Origin: Vermamoeba vermiformis
Lineage: Eukaryota; Tubulinea; Echinamoebida
Assembly (NCBI GenBank): GCA_045837725.1
Contig: JBEWZL010000284.1
Location: 1-64,000 of the forward strand
Direction of reading: 5' to 3'
DNA length: 64,000 nt
Below the pieces are notes generated by a model, which ran no database searches, was not told where the DNA came from, and saw only the letters and a list, made by a program, of their open reading frames with translations. The translations under genes were made by a program, and so were the position numbers. Position 1 is the first letter of the stretch, and the number at the start of each line of letters is the position of its first letter. This document shows positions 48,501 through 57,209 of the stretch, in pieces.

Positions 48501-50187
48501 TGTTCGTCACAGTCAGCATGGTGAATGAAGCAATGGTTGAACTCGGCGATGAAGATCGGCGCAGATCGTCGTAGATCCCAACGATAGTTGCGAGCAGCTT
48601 GTTGAGCGTGCATTCTATTGCCAGGTGATGGATAGGTTCGCAAGAGCCAGTTCGCAGCTTGCGTGATTGAAGCAGTATTCACGTCATATCGAGAATTAAA
48701 TAACGCTCGTGGAGCGTCATCCAGGCATTCATGAAAGAAAACCACTTTCTGTCGATCCGATAAATGGTTTGACGTGCATATGCTCAGAAAGTTCGTTAAC
48801 CAAGTCTTCGTGTGCCCGTTGTTGGTCTCGGGGTTGAAGATTTTAAGATTCTTTGCCTTTCTTGCTTGATCAAGACTACTGGATTTCTCCGGTGGTACAA
48901 AACCTTGCGCAAAAGGTTGAGAAGCTGGTTGGGGTTTCTTTGGACTCGCTTTTGGAGTAACAGGGACAGGTCTTTCGGTTTCTCGAGTTGCATCCAAATT
49001 CGCGGTTAGATTCGCGATCTGACTGGCGACTCTACGGTCCACCAATTCTTCTAAATTTCGAGAATCAAAGGAGCGACTTTCAACATCCTCTCTCCACAAA
49101 CGTAAAACATCATCAACGGTTAAATCAGCATCGCGTGATAAATCGTCGATGAAATTTCGTACGGAGTTTGTCGGTTGGCCTGTAAATTGATTAACCGTCT
49201 GGGAGTTATCCCTTCTGGATTCACCAAATATAGGTCCTTTCTTCGCGGGTGTCTTTGGCGGAGTCACCTTCGCGTTAGGTGTTTCGGCACCAGATTTGGC
49301 CGTCGATCTGGGTGGAGTACTCGTCTTAGGTGCAGACGCTGGCGTAGTAGTTGTCTGACGATTCTCTTGTTGTTCTCCACCGGGTTGGCGACGCGTTGCT
49401 TGATCATACGTTGCTGCAAAACCTTGTTCAAGCTCCTGGCGGATCTGATTCAGTTGCTCCTGCAGTACGTTGTCGATGTTCATAGGCTGGCCGTTATTAT
49501 TGTTAACACTTGTGTTGATTGCAGCAGGCTCAACTTCCATTGACTCGATGTTGACAGGCGTGTCATCGACGTCATTGTGAACAGTTGTAGCAGTCAGTGT
49601 AGGCGGATCAGCAGTTGGTACTTCAGCAGCAGGAACGGTTCTTCTATTTCCCCTCCCTCTTCCTTTGGCGGAAGTCTTAATGTGCGGAGATGTAGCGCGA
49701 GACATGTTGAGATTCGTCGGGCGCACCAATGTAGTGAGTCGTCCGAGTAAATAATGAGGCGTGGTATTCAGTGTAAGATAAGGCTTAACAAGCCTGATTT
49801 TTATTTAGGTATACAAATACAGTTTATCAACCGACGGAATCACATCTGTGAATCCGCAGCACGTGGAGTGTAGATCTACTCCACTACAGTACCAAGCAAG
49901 ATCTGCGACAAGACGAAGCCCTGGTGAACCCCTCGAAAGAGCGCGAACAAACACTCGTGAGCAGGCAAGAAGGCACTGACTTGGCCCAGAAATTAGGCGC
50001 CGTTGCCTACCTTGAGTGGTAAGTACAGCGTCATCGTTCCTATTGTAATAGTCATAACTAATCAGCACGTAGCTCTTCATTGACGCAAAGTGGTGTTAAA
50101 GAAGTGTTTGAAACGGCGCTCGCTGCCTCTGTCAAGATGAAAAGGCTGACTGGACAGATCCGAGACCGAGAGTGTGCCATGATGTGA
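42526..50187 (+). CDS. Atypical Rho-family GTPase gene interrupted by an LTR element
   Basis: Exons 42526-42576, 42646-42702, 42767-42793, 42840-42903, 42967-43005, 43059-43120, 43176-43228 plus 49893-50018 (one exon split by the insertion) and 50073-50187; about 197 codons of host sequence. The P-loop is LLGNRAVGKT. The WDTFGG segment stands at the G3 site, and TKQDL at G4 is where the element sits. YLECSSLTQSGVKEVF is the G5 region, and CAMM is a CaaX prenylation box for membrane attachment. Two catalytic positions differ from Rac/Rho: Gly12 is Arg (residue 13) and Gln61 is Gly (residue 63), predicting a GTPase-poor, Rnd-like switch. One intron has a GC donor (GCACGT at 43006). This allele should give no full protein unless the insert is bypassed. 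Confidence 0.8.
43225..43228. repeat. Target-site duplication, left copy (GTAC)
   Basis: GTAC directly precedes the left LTR and is repeated at 49889-49892 after the right LTR. A 4-bp duplication fits Ty3/gypsy integration and marks both ends of the insertion exactly. Confidence 0.85.
43229..43387 (-). repeat. 3' LTR of the gypsy element
   Basis: This 159-bp terminal repeat matches the copy at 49730-49888 at every base I compared. The outer ends are TGTAGTGAG and CTCCACTACA, read on the plus strand. In element orientation this is the 3' LTR, directly after the polypurine tract. Confidence 0.92.
43388..43402 (-). other. Polypurine tract of the gypsy element
   Basis: AAAAGAAGGGAGGAA on the minus strand abuts the 3' LTR, the expected plus-strand primer for reverse transcription. 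An identical tract recurs within pol at 43898-43912. Confidence 0.8.
43433..47938 (-). CDS. pol: Pol polyprotein of the gypsy element
   Basis: A frame of about 1500 codons. Domains in order: aspartic protease (LIDTGAAVTVINK) near the start; reverse transcriptase with YIDDILIF at about 46290-46313; RNase H with VDASDYGMGG at about 45850; an integrase zinc-binding region with paired His and Cys near 45080-45210; and an integrase core with DILGPLP, ISDRGSQF and NGLTERFNH between about 45020 and 44700. A C-terminal extension of some 280 residues with no recognised domain follows; I see no chromodomain. The layout is that of Ty3/gypsy (Metaviridae) elements. Confidence 0.92.
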   Translation of the reverse strand: MSTITVPKGTVSNVAEAKVVVNGSTVPRALIDTGAAVTVINKKLVDSLNLVVTSTDSGHMIKAANDELMPVKGFVDITIQLVATPIRVYALYVPEISFPLIIGTNVLYAAGARIVCEGEVIWPRKELSRPGVSDKADEVLKGTSNRVTTALVEPPSQLVMSVQRAVIKPLSGMNVKAKVKGVVKDGDYLIESTKFKLSHGQVPLQLRTVKDGYVDVFITNTSHNVCLSISGNLPIAYASDNVKIWCDEKGEALTLDALEEKTNAAKPNDSSNSVKTTDDSRNTDSAYVDTSKSDKSPDDMPRKIRRKVLKLTRKIEKMRLKDSNERVTSIKDAHSNSKPVDEPSSSGIAKRLTEEQRKIMIEFLEEYKDLFSVDIRSTTPLVTHRIYTDGPPRKQRAYWMPISQKAFVSKYIQDSLEAGIIRPSSSPWSSPILLVQKKDGTKRFCVDYRQLNSVTKKDVYPIPRIEDVLERLDGMKYFTTLDLVQSYYQIAVAEEDKEKTAFITEEGSYEYNVMPFGLTNAPATFQRLMNLVLAGLNWKMCLVYIDDILIFSRTFEEHMVHLRCVFDRLRNANLKLKRSKCSFGEDSTTYLGHKIDFNGVSPDPTKIEAINKLDIDLWQSVTDVKAFLGMTGYYRRFIRGYASISRPLTELLRKNAPFCIDSDVRRSFNRLKKALAKQPVLAYPRLNVSFVLQVDASDYGMGGVLTQYYDNSEHPIAYFSKKFSDSERKYAIMERECLAMVESIKHFRAYLYGQKFVVMTDHKPLEHIDSFKNHNGRVARWRMTLSDYHFDVIARPGAQNANADGLSRLPVNLIQSYDTFADTVDPKELAKLQSKDRTLRKIIAYLKDDHLPNNRRVAKRILVESELYCMVDGVLYHGYYPQRKHSVTAGLRLVVPEQYREEILHYFHNDPLGAHQGIQRTFDLIASRYFWPKMYKSISDHVRSCVKCIAKKTPRVLKAGKMQAIEAKHPFDIVGVDILGPLPMTPRKYRYILVFTDYFTKFPICFRLKDITALTVAKKFLKVLLEYGPMSRIISDRGSQFMSQVFKALAEASGVKHAPSTSYHPQTNGLTERFNHTLCVMLSMYVHDNQGDWDLFLPFVQYAYRDTPHTSTGYSPFELLRTYSPRPLVDFKFPDVSLELLTSSKNGLEAIKERIKNMHADVSNRLKLARERQTEYYNLNRRDVSYELGERVWFYWPARGVDAPKLKLSIPWSGPYWIKEIVGPVNYRLMKPDGTTLKQTVHVDRLKPCTSVLGTPKEFVSLHENDSFDPAVERGEKQYVELPVMREITNQVEDIVPVPDPNFVDIPMTDYEPILSDSDIIRKIIDESGNIDQLEALKASLTKRREEMNNNELKPLIKDVKRRIHDIHYPKVENKVEPVKEKLPQFYSENIAPNPPVEIPKSEFIETWNEPLHKKELYNALVDVYVQYRDKDPSLNIAPVKKELKNIFTSPNITGSNRIRNFARQITALKNHDEFIDFLRTCLANFEETFDVEIQDAQRRR
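47999..49705 (-). CDS. gag: Gag protein of the gypsy element
   Basis: A frame of about 570 codons, from the first ATG after the 5' LTR at 49705. The N-terminal third is Pro/Thr/Gln-rich. The middle contains a retrotransposon-gag-type capsid region (TWLTNFLSICTSNHLSDRQK, then FIAEFNHCFIHHADCDEQTK). Near the end is a CCHC zinc knuckle (CFKCGGRNHLARDC), followed by a Gly/Arg repeat tail (RGGRGGRGG), typical of nucleocapsid RNA binding. Pol follows in the same register. Confidence 0.9.
   Translation of the reverse strand: MSRATSPHIKTSAKGRGRGNRRTVPAAEVPTADPPTLTATTVHNDVDDTPVNIESMEVEPAAINTSVNNNNGQPMNIDNVLQEQLNQIRQELEQGFAATYDQATRRQPGGEQQENRQTTTTPASAPKTSTPPRSTAKSGAETPNAKVTPPKTPAKKGPIFGESRRDNSQTVNQFTGQPTNSVRNFIDDLSRDADLTVDDVLRLWREDVESRSFDSRNLEELVDRRVASQIANLTANLDATRETERPVPVTPKASPKKPQPASQPFAQGFVPPEKSSSLDQARKAKNLKIFNPETNNGHTKTWLTNFLSICTSNHLSDRQKVVFFHECLDDAPRALFNSRYDVNTASITQAANWLLRTYPSPGNRMHAQQAARNYRWDLRRSAPIFIAEFNHCFIHHADCDEQTKILLLLDKLPPAMRAQAELNLDRLESYEAMTQWVVDHENLKLIDAPAPAPAKVNVVQAPQPQLEVYTEQDETDAVPNFVEMLNALRNAGVCFKCGGRNHLARDCRTGTRGGRGGRGGRGGRGGRGGHGGHQDRRDGYGQGGRGGHQDRHYDDRDRPYLGKRKRDD
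49716..49728 (-). other. Candidate tRNA primer-binding site
   Basis: One base inside the 5' LTR the minus strand reads TGGTGCGCCCGAC. The leading TGG would pair with a tRNA CCA end, as expected for minus-strand priming. The matching tRNA is not identified. Confidence 0.6.
49730..49888 (-). repeat. 5' LTR of the gypsy element
   Basis: This 159-bp terminal repeat is identical by eye to 43229-43387 and is followed on the plus side by the second GTAC duplication (49889-49892). In element orientation it carries the promoter. At 159 bp it is short for the group. Confidence 0.92.
49889..49892. repeat. Target-site duplication, right copy (GTAC)
   Basis: Second copy of the GTAC flanking the element. 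Host coding sequence of the Rho gene resumes at 49893 with the rest of the TKQDL motif. Confidence 0.85.
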
Positions 50188-50424
50188 AGCTAGAGTCTCA
50201 AGGCGAGTGCTTATGTAGTTGTATGTAGAATAGTGCCTTTTAAAATCGATCTTTTTACTCGTTCGCTCTCTTCTCGATATTGCAGTTCATGTCGTTTTGT
50301 GTGAACCAACTAACGAGCGTGTGCTCGGTTGTGCAAGAAAAAAAAAAAAGCTGGAAGGAAATTACCCATTTTTAATTATCAAAATAATACGCTCTCCACA
50401 ACAGGTTGCAAATAATATAATAAA

Positions 50425-52671
50425 ATGGTAAGTTGAGCATTTAATTGTGGATTTGGCAAGTTTGAGTAGACCCCGACTAATCCGCCATTAGGAGAGGTCC
50501 TCTCGCAGCGACAGAGATAGTCAACGAGACAGTCAAGACAATACTCTGCTTGAAGAAGACGAGGAGAATAATGAATGGGAGATTGATACAGATGATGAGA
50601 AACATAAAACAACCTGTGGTGAGCGGATCTGCCGAAAGGTAAATTAATTTAATAGCTCCTATAATACCAGTTATGTACCTCGTTTCCGCTGATTAATTAT
50701 TAATTTAAATTTTTTCGATTTATTTTTCGAAATTTTGCGCCAGATCCGTACTAACTCCTTATTTACCAACCATAGAAAAGGCACCGTTATTTATTTATAG
50801 GAATTGGTGGTGGATTAGTTGTGGCTGTTATATTGACGGTATTTTTGGCCGTCACCATCCCATCGATTATCAGAAACAATCCTCAATCATCAACAAGGTA
50901 TGCAACAAATATAATAATATTTTATGCTCAAATAATTATGATGATTTAATTAATAATCGCACAATCCCTTCACTTTCAGATTCGAAGATCTGCAGAAAAT
51001 TCTAATTTCATCAACCATTGCAATTTAATTATTCATATAATATTAACTTATACAAATATTCATTATTAACAATAATTAATCTTTTATTCAATTTCACAGC
51101 AGAGATATTTTAATTTTGATCTCATTCGATGGCTTCAAATACGACTACTTAAGCAAAAAATACACGCATCCAAACTTCGATAAATTAATGTCTCAAGCTA
51201 TCACTGCCCCAATCAAGCCTGTATTTCCGACTAAGACCTTTCCCAATCATTATTCATTGAGTACGTATTGTCACCAACACGCACCTTTACAGCCATAAAA
51301 TCACACTGAATTTTCATTATAATACTCATTTAGACATAATCACGTCATTTAATACGATAACAGTGCCTATTAGATATTATATATGATATTGTTATAGTAT
51401 TAATTGTTCTTGTCTAGTCACGGGCTTGTATCCAATTCACCATGGCATCGTGGACAATTCATTTTACGCGCCAGAACTCAATCAAACCTTCTACTATCGC
51501 AATTACACAACACAAAATCCCGCGTTTTGGCTTGGAGAACCTTTTTGGAATACAGTCAAAAAAGCAAACATGAAAAGTGCTACATTATTTTGGCCCGGAT
51601 CTGAGATCGCAATCAACGGGCAACAGCCTGATTTTTGGTAAATACTCATATATAGTTATTAAAGATTGAGATATCTAACCTGCACAAGGATGGCGTATGA
51701 TGGTGCAATGACCGTGTCAGAACGCATTGAGCGTGCCATGGACTGGCTCGACAGCGATGACAAGCCACAGTTTGTGACCGTAAGACACATACGATGTGAT
51801 TATACTCGCCAGTCTAACAACCTCATAGCTCTATTTCGATGGCATTGACACTGCTGGACACATCTATGGTCCTGATTCAGTTGACATGGCGGTATGACAC
51901 GTGCATTATTTCACGCGTGATTTTTTAATGACACTTTGACACGTTAGAGCGCGATTACAAACTACGCAGATGACGCGTTGGGTAGATTAATGAGCGCCAT
52001 TGCAGTTCGTACAACTGCGTTAATGAAGTTCAAGTTGGTCGTGGTTAGTGACCACGGCATGGCTCAAATGAGCGAGTCACGTGTCGTTTTTATTGAAGAC
52101 TACGTCAACCTCACTGATGTCAACGTGTTGCGCTGGTCACCTGTAGTGCAAATGTGGCCTAAAGATATGAATATGTTAGATAGTATCATGACCAGCCTGT
52201 CCAAGTAAGTCACTTGAACCTTTGTTTGACACGTGTAATTGTTTAACTTCGAATTAGCCTCTCGAACGCTAAGGCCTACAGAAGAGAAGAACTTCCTGTT
52301 GAATGGAACTACTCTAATAGCTCAAGAGTGGCACCTATTGTTGGTATGTATGATTATAACCTAATTTAAGCTTTACTAAGCGTTGTGAAGTCGTCGCGGA
52401 TCTGGGTTGGACAATCACCACTCGATCGTATTTCAGAGCTAATTGGTTTAAATTCAACGGCGGCGATCATGGCTTCGACCCTAAGTACACAGAAATGAAC
52501 GGCATATTCATCGGCAAAGGTGAACCATTCCTGTCAAATGTGACGTACAGCCAGATCCAGTCCGTTGACGTGTACAATATTCTCGCTCACTTGCTTAATG
52601 TCACATCGTATGCGGCACCCAATGACGGATCGTTTTATTGGGACATGTTTACCAATACTACAACTCCTTAA
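50425..52671 (+). CDS. Ectonucleotide pyrophosphatase/phosphodiesterase (ENPP-type)
   Basis: Ten exons (50425-50427, 50492-50618, 50801-50897, 51100-51260, 51418-51637, 51689-51779, 51829-51891, 51948-52204, 52258-52343, 52391-52671) give 461 residues. The first exon is just the ATG. Residues 2-43 are an acidic cytoplasmic tail. GIGGGLVVAVILTVFLAVTI is a signal-anchor helix, so topology is type II. The alkaline-phosphatase-fold catalytic domain follows: LISFDGFKYDYL (metal Asp), PTKTFPNHYSL (nucleophile Thr), TGLYPIHHGIVDN, YFDGIDTAGHIYGP (metal Asp and His), VVSDHGM (Asp-His pair), and GDHGFDPKYTEMNGIF (last metal His). It hydrolyses extracellular nucleotides or phosphodiesters using two zinc ions. 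It has only the catalytic domain, like ENPP4-7. Intron 2 needs the GTGAGC donor at 50619 to keep phase. Confidence 0.9.
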
Positions 52672-53097
52672 ATACTGATGTAAATACATATTTCTCGTTT
52701 ACAGATCTGTGCCCTTATAATTATGCCTTCGATCCTACTATTCTATTGCTTTAAAAACTAGATGGTATAAAAGCGAAATTACCAAGGGATAAAACCAAAT
52801 AATGTTTAAAAAGCTTTAAATGCAATAGAAAAATCAATAATTAGTATTTACATTTAAAATAGATTTGTAACTTCCAAGGCAAAAATACCGTAGCAAAATG
52901 ACCGAGGAATTAAGAGTTGACATCCCGAACACCGAGCCATTTGCGGAATTGATTCTCGTGTATTGCACGAACATTAGCATAATCTATTGTATTTCTTAAA
53001 TTTTTCTGCCTTGCCTGGTTGTTTTCGAAGATTGTGTCACAAATACAACCTGGGTTTAAATTCAAGGCCACTGTCTGTCCACCACAATTGCTTATTA
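52672..53097. other. Intergenic stretch with a short upstream ORF
   Basis: No gene called. An ATG at 52898 opens a 33-codon frame starting MTEELRVDIPNTEPFAELIL, which stops at about 52999, ahead of the next gene's ATG at 53098. It could be an upstream ORF in that gene's leader or a missed first exon. A CAGATCTG octamer lies at about 52702. Confidence 0.4.
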
Positions 53098-54287
53098 ATG
53101 GACGAGAAAATTGAGCAAACGGAGGTGGAAGCGACCGTTGAATATGAGATCGGCTCCTTTTACGGAATGAAGGAGGGCACGATCGATTTTCTGCATTTGC
53201 CTATTGACGTAGTGTATATTTTGTTCGACCGATTTGATAAAATCGATTTAATGGTGTAAGTTACAAGCACAATAGAATTTAAATGCTGAAAATTTTAGCC
53301 GTTTGATTGATTAATAAATCGTTCATAGAGTGCGAACGGTTTGCCGCGGATGGAACGCCACGTACTGGACCATCTTTACGTCATTCAACTGGCGCATGTT
53401 TCCTAAAGAAAAATTCGACGGTCAAATGCTCTATTCACTCGCTAAACGGCTTGGCAGCTTGAAGCGAGTGGATCTGTCCAACTGCGAACTAATCCCGACA
53501 GCCACTACTATCGATGCATTGTCCGCAGTACCAGGTCTCACTGACCTCAATTTGGCAGGCACTCAAGTCAACAGCCCTGAAATGGTCCGTGTGTTGGATC
53601 AACTGCCGCACATCCGTCGACTGAATCTATCGTACACTGCGATCAATGACCGCGTTGTGTCAAAGATTTGCAACTTATATGGCTCAACCTTGCGCGAGCT
53701 TCGCATTGACAGCTGTCAAGTGCTGCTCGACAACTCGTCTCTGTCGCAGTTGAAGAAACTCGAGATCTTGTCGTTACGACAGTGCCGCAAAATTAAACCA
53801 GAAGCACTGGAGAACATTAAAAATATGACTAAATTGCAAGAGCTGCGATTAGTGAACAATTCCAATATCAGTTCACAGCTGTTGAGCCAAGTTCTTGCCT
53901 CGTTGCAACAGCTCCAGATCTTGGAACTCGGATTTTACGACTTGACGCCCCAACTTCTCGACGCAATACTGGACCGAAGAGCGCTCGATTCATTCACTTT
54001 TCATCAGCTGTATAAAGTAGATAACGACACGATCCTGCGCATTCTCGAGAAGATTAAAAACTACGCGCACAAAGGCAAGTTTTTCTGACCTCAGAAGGTA
54101 AAAAACAAAGTAACTTACGGTGATTTAACTAGGCATGACTATGGATCCAGAAGCCATTCAACTACTCGTGCAAAATCTTCCTCCCAATCTGCAACATGTT
54201 CATTTTGAAGGCATGGACGGATATCGTGAACTGTCCTTTACAATTAGCCCTGGCACAGAAAACGAATACCGCTGCCAGTGGCATTAA
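53098..54287 (+). CDS. F-box/LRR protein
   Basis: Three exons (53098-53255, 53329-54074, 54133-54287) encode 352 residues from the ATG at 53098. Residues 24-63 form an F-box (FLHLPIDVVYILFDRFDKID, then VRTVCRGWNATYW). Cysteine-containing-type LRRs follow: LKRVDLSNCELIP, LTDLNLAGTQVN, IRRLNLSYTAIND, LRELRIDSCQVLL, LEILSLRQCRKIK, LQELRLVNNSNIS and LQILELGFYDLT. This is an SCF substrate adaptor of the FBXL type: Skp1 binds the F-box and the LRR arc binds the substrate. The second intron begins with GC (GCAAGT at 54075). If not spliced there, the frame would end 4 codons later, so phase and the conserved-looking last exon (GMTMDPEAIQLLVQNLPPNL) support the GC-AG call. Confidence 0.82.
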
Positions 54288-54493
54288 ATCACATGAAACG
54301 CTCGTCTGAATTCAAGAGCTGTTTGAACATAAATAGAGAAGCCGTTCTGGAAGCTATTATGCAACCTCTTCGACGACTATGGAATTCCAATCGAAGATAA
54401 ATATTTTTATTGTATTACTACAACTGCACCTTAAGTAAGTATGCTGCCAATAATTTAAAATAAATAATTCCGACTCCGTACCAAAAACATTGC

Positions 54494-56874
54494 TTATTCA
54501 GAGGTGAATACGAACTTCAAGTAGATCTCTCCTTGAGCCTTATTGCCGCCCTTCTTATCCTTCAATGCAAAAGGCATGATGACCTCGCCTTTCTCGACGA
54601 CCAAAGCGAGGATCTCGCTCAAAGTCCAGTGGATCTGACCCAAAAAGTCATCGGTGATCTTGTCCTTGTCCCACACTTCGACTTTAACCACTTTATCAGG
54701 ATTGTAGCTACTTTTCGTGACGACTAACAGTTCTTCCCAGACAGGGTTCAAATTCTTTTTGATCACTTTGCTCTTGGCTTTGCAGTACTGCTTGTCCATA
54801 GCGCTGTCGCATAGTGACAATACTACGTAAGGGTCTGAAAATCCGTTGCTATCTGCTGCTGCGAGATTGGTGGCTTTTTCTACAAAGACGCGAACGCCGT
54901 TCTTTTTCAATGCATTCAGAAACGGTTTACGAAGGGCGCGGTACTTCTCTTGCTCTAAAATAAACCGCATTTTAATGACACTTCCAAATATGGCAGACGA
55001 GGATTGAGCGTACCTATTTCTTTTCCGGTCTTGAAGTCCCAACCAACCACTGAATACTTCAACGGATTCAATTTCCAATCAAACCAGCAGCTTAAAGTAG
55101 TCTCTGTAATGCCAGCAGAGAACGAGACTTGAGCACGACAAATGTCTTCTGCGTTCTTATCGCCGACTTGGATGTCGAACTTGATTTGGTCGGGAGACGA
55201 TGAACGGAACTGCTCGCTCAATTGTTTATGAGCTGAGTTAAGCTCGGAAGTCAAACTCGAGTCAACAAGATCCCTAATTCAACGTTAAGTACTGAGCTAT
55301 TAAAGTTCATGCTTTGTTTTTTGGCGTACTTAGCATCCTGGAGTTTGCTTGTTTGAATAAGACCGAGCAAACATTTCTTCGTTTTGGCAACCAACACTTC
55401 TTTCACAACGGCGGGGTCTACTTCAATGACATGCGTTGCGGAATCAGGCTTGACATTGAACTGAACCAAGATGCCAGAGATCCACTTGAACTCGTACAAC
55501 ATATTGAACTTCTCGTAAGCCAAACGACCGTCGACTTCCACTGACTTCATGTTGTTGGCCATAATTTCTAGAGTTTCAGTTGCTTTTTTCAAAGATTCCT
55601 CGATAGTTTCTGCGTACGTTGTTAGCAGCTAATCTTGTTTGACACGTGTCATTGTTTTCATACCAGTCATAGACCCGCCGTTCGAAAAAAATCGCTTGAA
55701 TTGTATTTGAAGGACAGTAGGGTCTATTATATCCTTTAAACTGCTGTGCATAGTTGCGACAAACTTGTCCGTTTCGAAATGCACAACTTGTTCGAGTGCC
55801 TCGGAGGCCATCTTCAGACCTATGCCACACCATTAGATATTATCTTGTCACTATAAAGCAATCATTTTTTACCATCACCCCACTGGGTATCTTTTTTGAC
55901 CGACAAGATAGTAGAGCAGAAGTCAAAGCCAATGATTTCGCCTGTCAACAAAAGGTCAGATCTGAAACAATTCCATTTTTGGCTGCTACCTTTCATCGGG
56001 GATGGGAACACCCAAGTAATCGTTCCTCGACCAGTTGCAAATTCACGTTCAATTTTGAAGTTCATCACCAATCGCGAGATTCCCTCCTCTACCGAAGAAA
56101 ATTATGATCTGTTTGGTGTACTATACTTGCCACTTACTTTCAGATGTTGATGCCACTTCGGGGATATTATCTGGGGTTACGGAAATGAATTTTCCGAGTT
56201 CTGATCGGTTGAGCTCTTCGTTGATCATTTGCTGTAGATCTTGCGAAGCCGATCAGATCTTACGCAACGTCACCCAAATTAATAGACTTACCATCCTCGC
56301 CTACTTTACCACGAAGGCCAACATGGAAGTAAGGAAAAACTCCAGAAGGGTTACCAGCGTAAAAGGCTTGAATTACCGCTTGAGATCTCTCGACATAACT
56401 CGCCGTCTCGATTTCCTTGACAAAAGCGGTAGGAGTTTTGGCAGAGTATAAGAAAAATGCCATAATCACGTCGTCAGGACCGAAAGTAACAGAGAATTCG
56501 AGAGTTCCATTAGCGAATTCAAGTTCTCCAGATCTGATCGGATTAATTAGCAATCAATCATTAATTTATATTAGTACATAGAACAATTATTACAATGACC
56601 AAACAAAAAGTTTTGATCACCCCAATACGCATCTAACTTACTGAGATTTCGTTTTGCCTTGTACGACATACGAACCAGCTGGCTTATCTGATAGTCTCTT
56701 TACTCTTACAAAAGAACCAAGCGCTTTGTTGATCGCACGGACAAAGTGGATCAACAGGGGCAGTTCGAACTTGGCTTTGAGCTCCGGATGGAAGATTTGG
56801 TAGACAGAGGGCACGTCGTTTTTTTGTAACGGCAATAAGAACTTGTTCTTAGCGGTCTCGGAGATATTGCCCAT
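54494..56874 (-). CDS. Tandem DUF3887/NTF2-like repeat protein with C-terminal C2 domain, copy A
   Basis: Nine exons (56642-56874, 56292-56533, 56138-56239, 55990-56088, 55873-55941, 55664-55819, 55330-55609, 55014-55255, 54494-54954) encode 627 residues. Residues 1 to about 480 look like four degenerate repeats of 105-120 residues, each a helical half (FLLPLQKNDVPSVYQIFHPE) followed by a beta half (GELEFANGTLEFSVTFGPDD). The pattern recalls DUF3887/NTF2-like folds. Residues 495-627 are a C2 domain: VFVEKATNLAAADSNGFSDP, YVVLSL, KVEVWDKDKITDDFLGQ. It has the acidic loops that bind calcium and phospholipid. It is likely a cytosolic protein recruited to membranes by calcium. The paralog lies just upstream at 57210-59667. 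Intron positions match between the two. Confidence 0.78.
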
Positions 56875-57209
56875 TGCTTAGGATCTGATCTGGTTACGAC
56901 TCACGTTGAGTGGTTGAAGCCGAAGATATTTGAGTTAATGGTGGCAGCTCGAATTCCAAATTTATAGCTGACATGTCACATCGGTGTCAATTAAACCACG
57001 CGACCCGGCCTGATTGAATTTGTGTCACAGATTGCGTAATTTTGAAAGTGGAATTCATAAGCACTGCAAAAGGCAACAGTGTACCGATTGTACATAGCAA
57101 AAGAATGGCTATTCGTAGTATTTCGTAATCTAAAGGATTTAATTCATAATATAACACGCTCGAATAATTTAAAAAATAAATAGTTCCGACTCCGTACCAA
57201 AAACATTGC
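56875..57209. other. Spacer between tandem paralogs
   Basis: Promoter of copy A and 3' region of copy B. The 30 or so bases after the copy B stop (57170-57209) are nearly identical to those after the copy A stop (about 54460-54493), so the homology includes the 3' UTR. A GGATCTGATCTGG double word lies at about 56880. Confidence 0.5.

Larger units (their letters stand above)
43229..49888 (-). mobile_element. Ty3/gypsy LTR retrotransposon, whole-looking, young
   Basis: A 6660-bp element inserted antisense into the Rho GTPase gene. It has 159-bp LTRs at both ends (TGTAG...CTACA), identical by eye, and a GTAC target duplication, so the insertion is recent. On the minus strand the order is 5' LTR (49730-49888), primer-binding site, gag (49705 to 47999), pol (47938 to 43433), polypurine tract and 3' LTR (43229-43387). 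In pol the order protease, reverse transcriptase, RNase H, integrase is diagnostic for Ty3/gypsy. Gag and Pol are consecutive frames in the same register, compatible with read-through expression as used by some retroelements. There is no envelope gene. By eye it looks whole, with no obvious damage. Confidence 0.93.
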
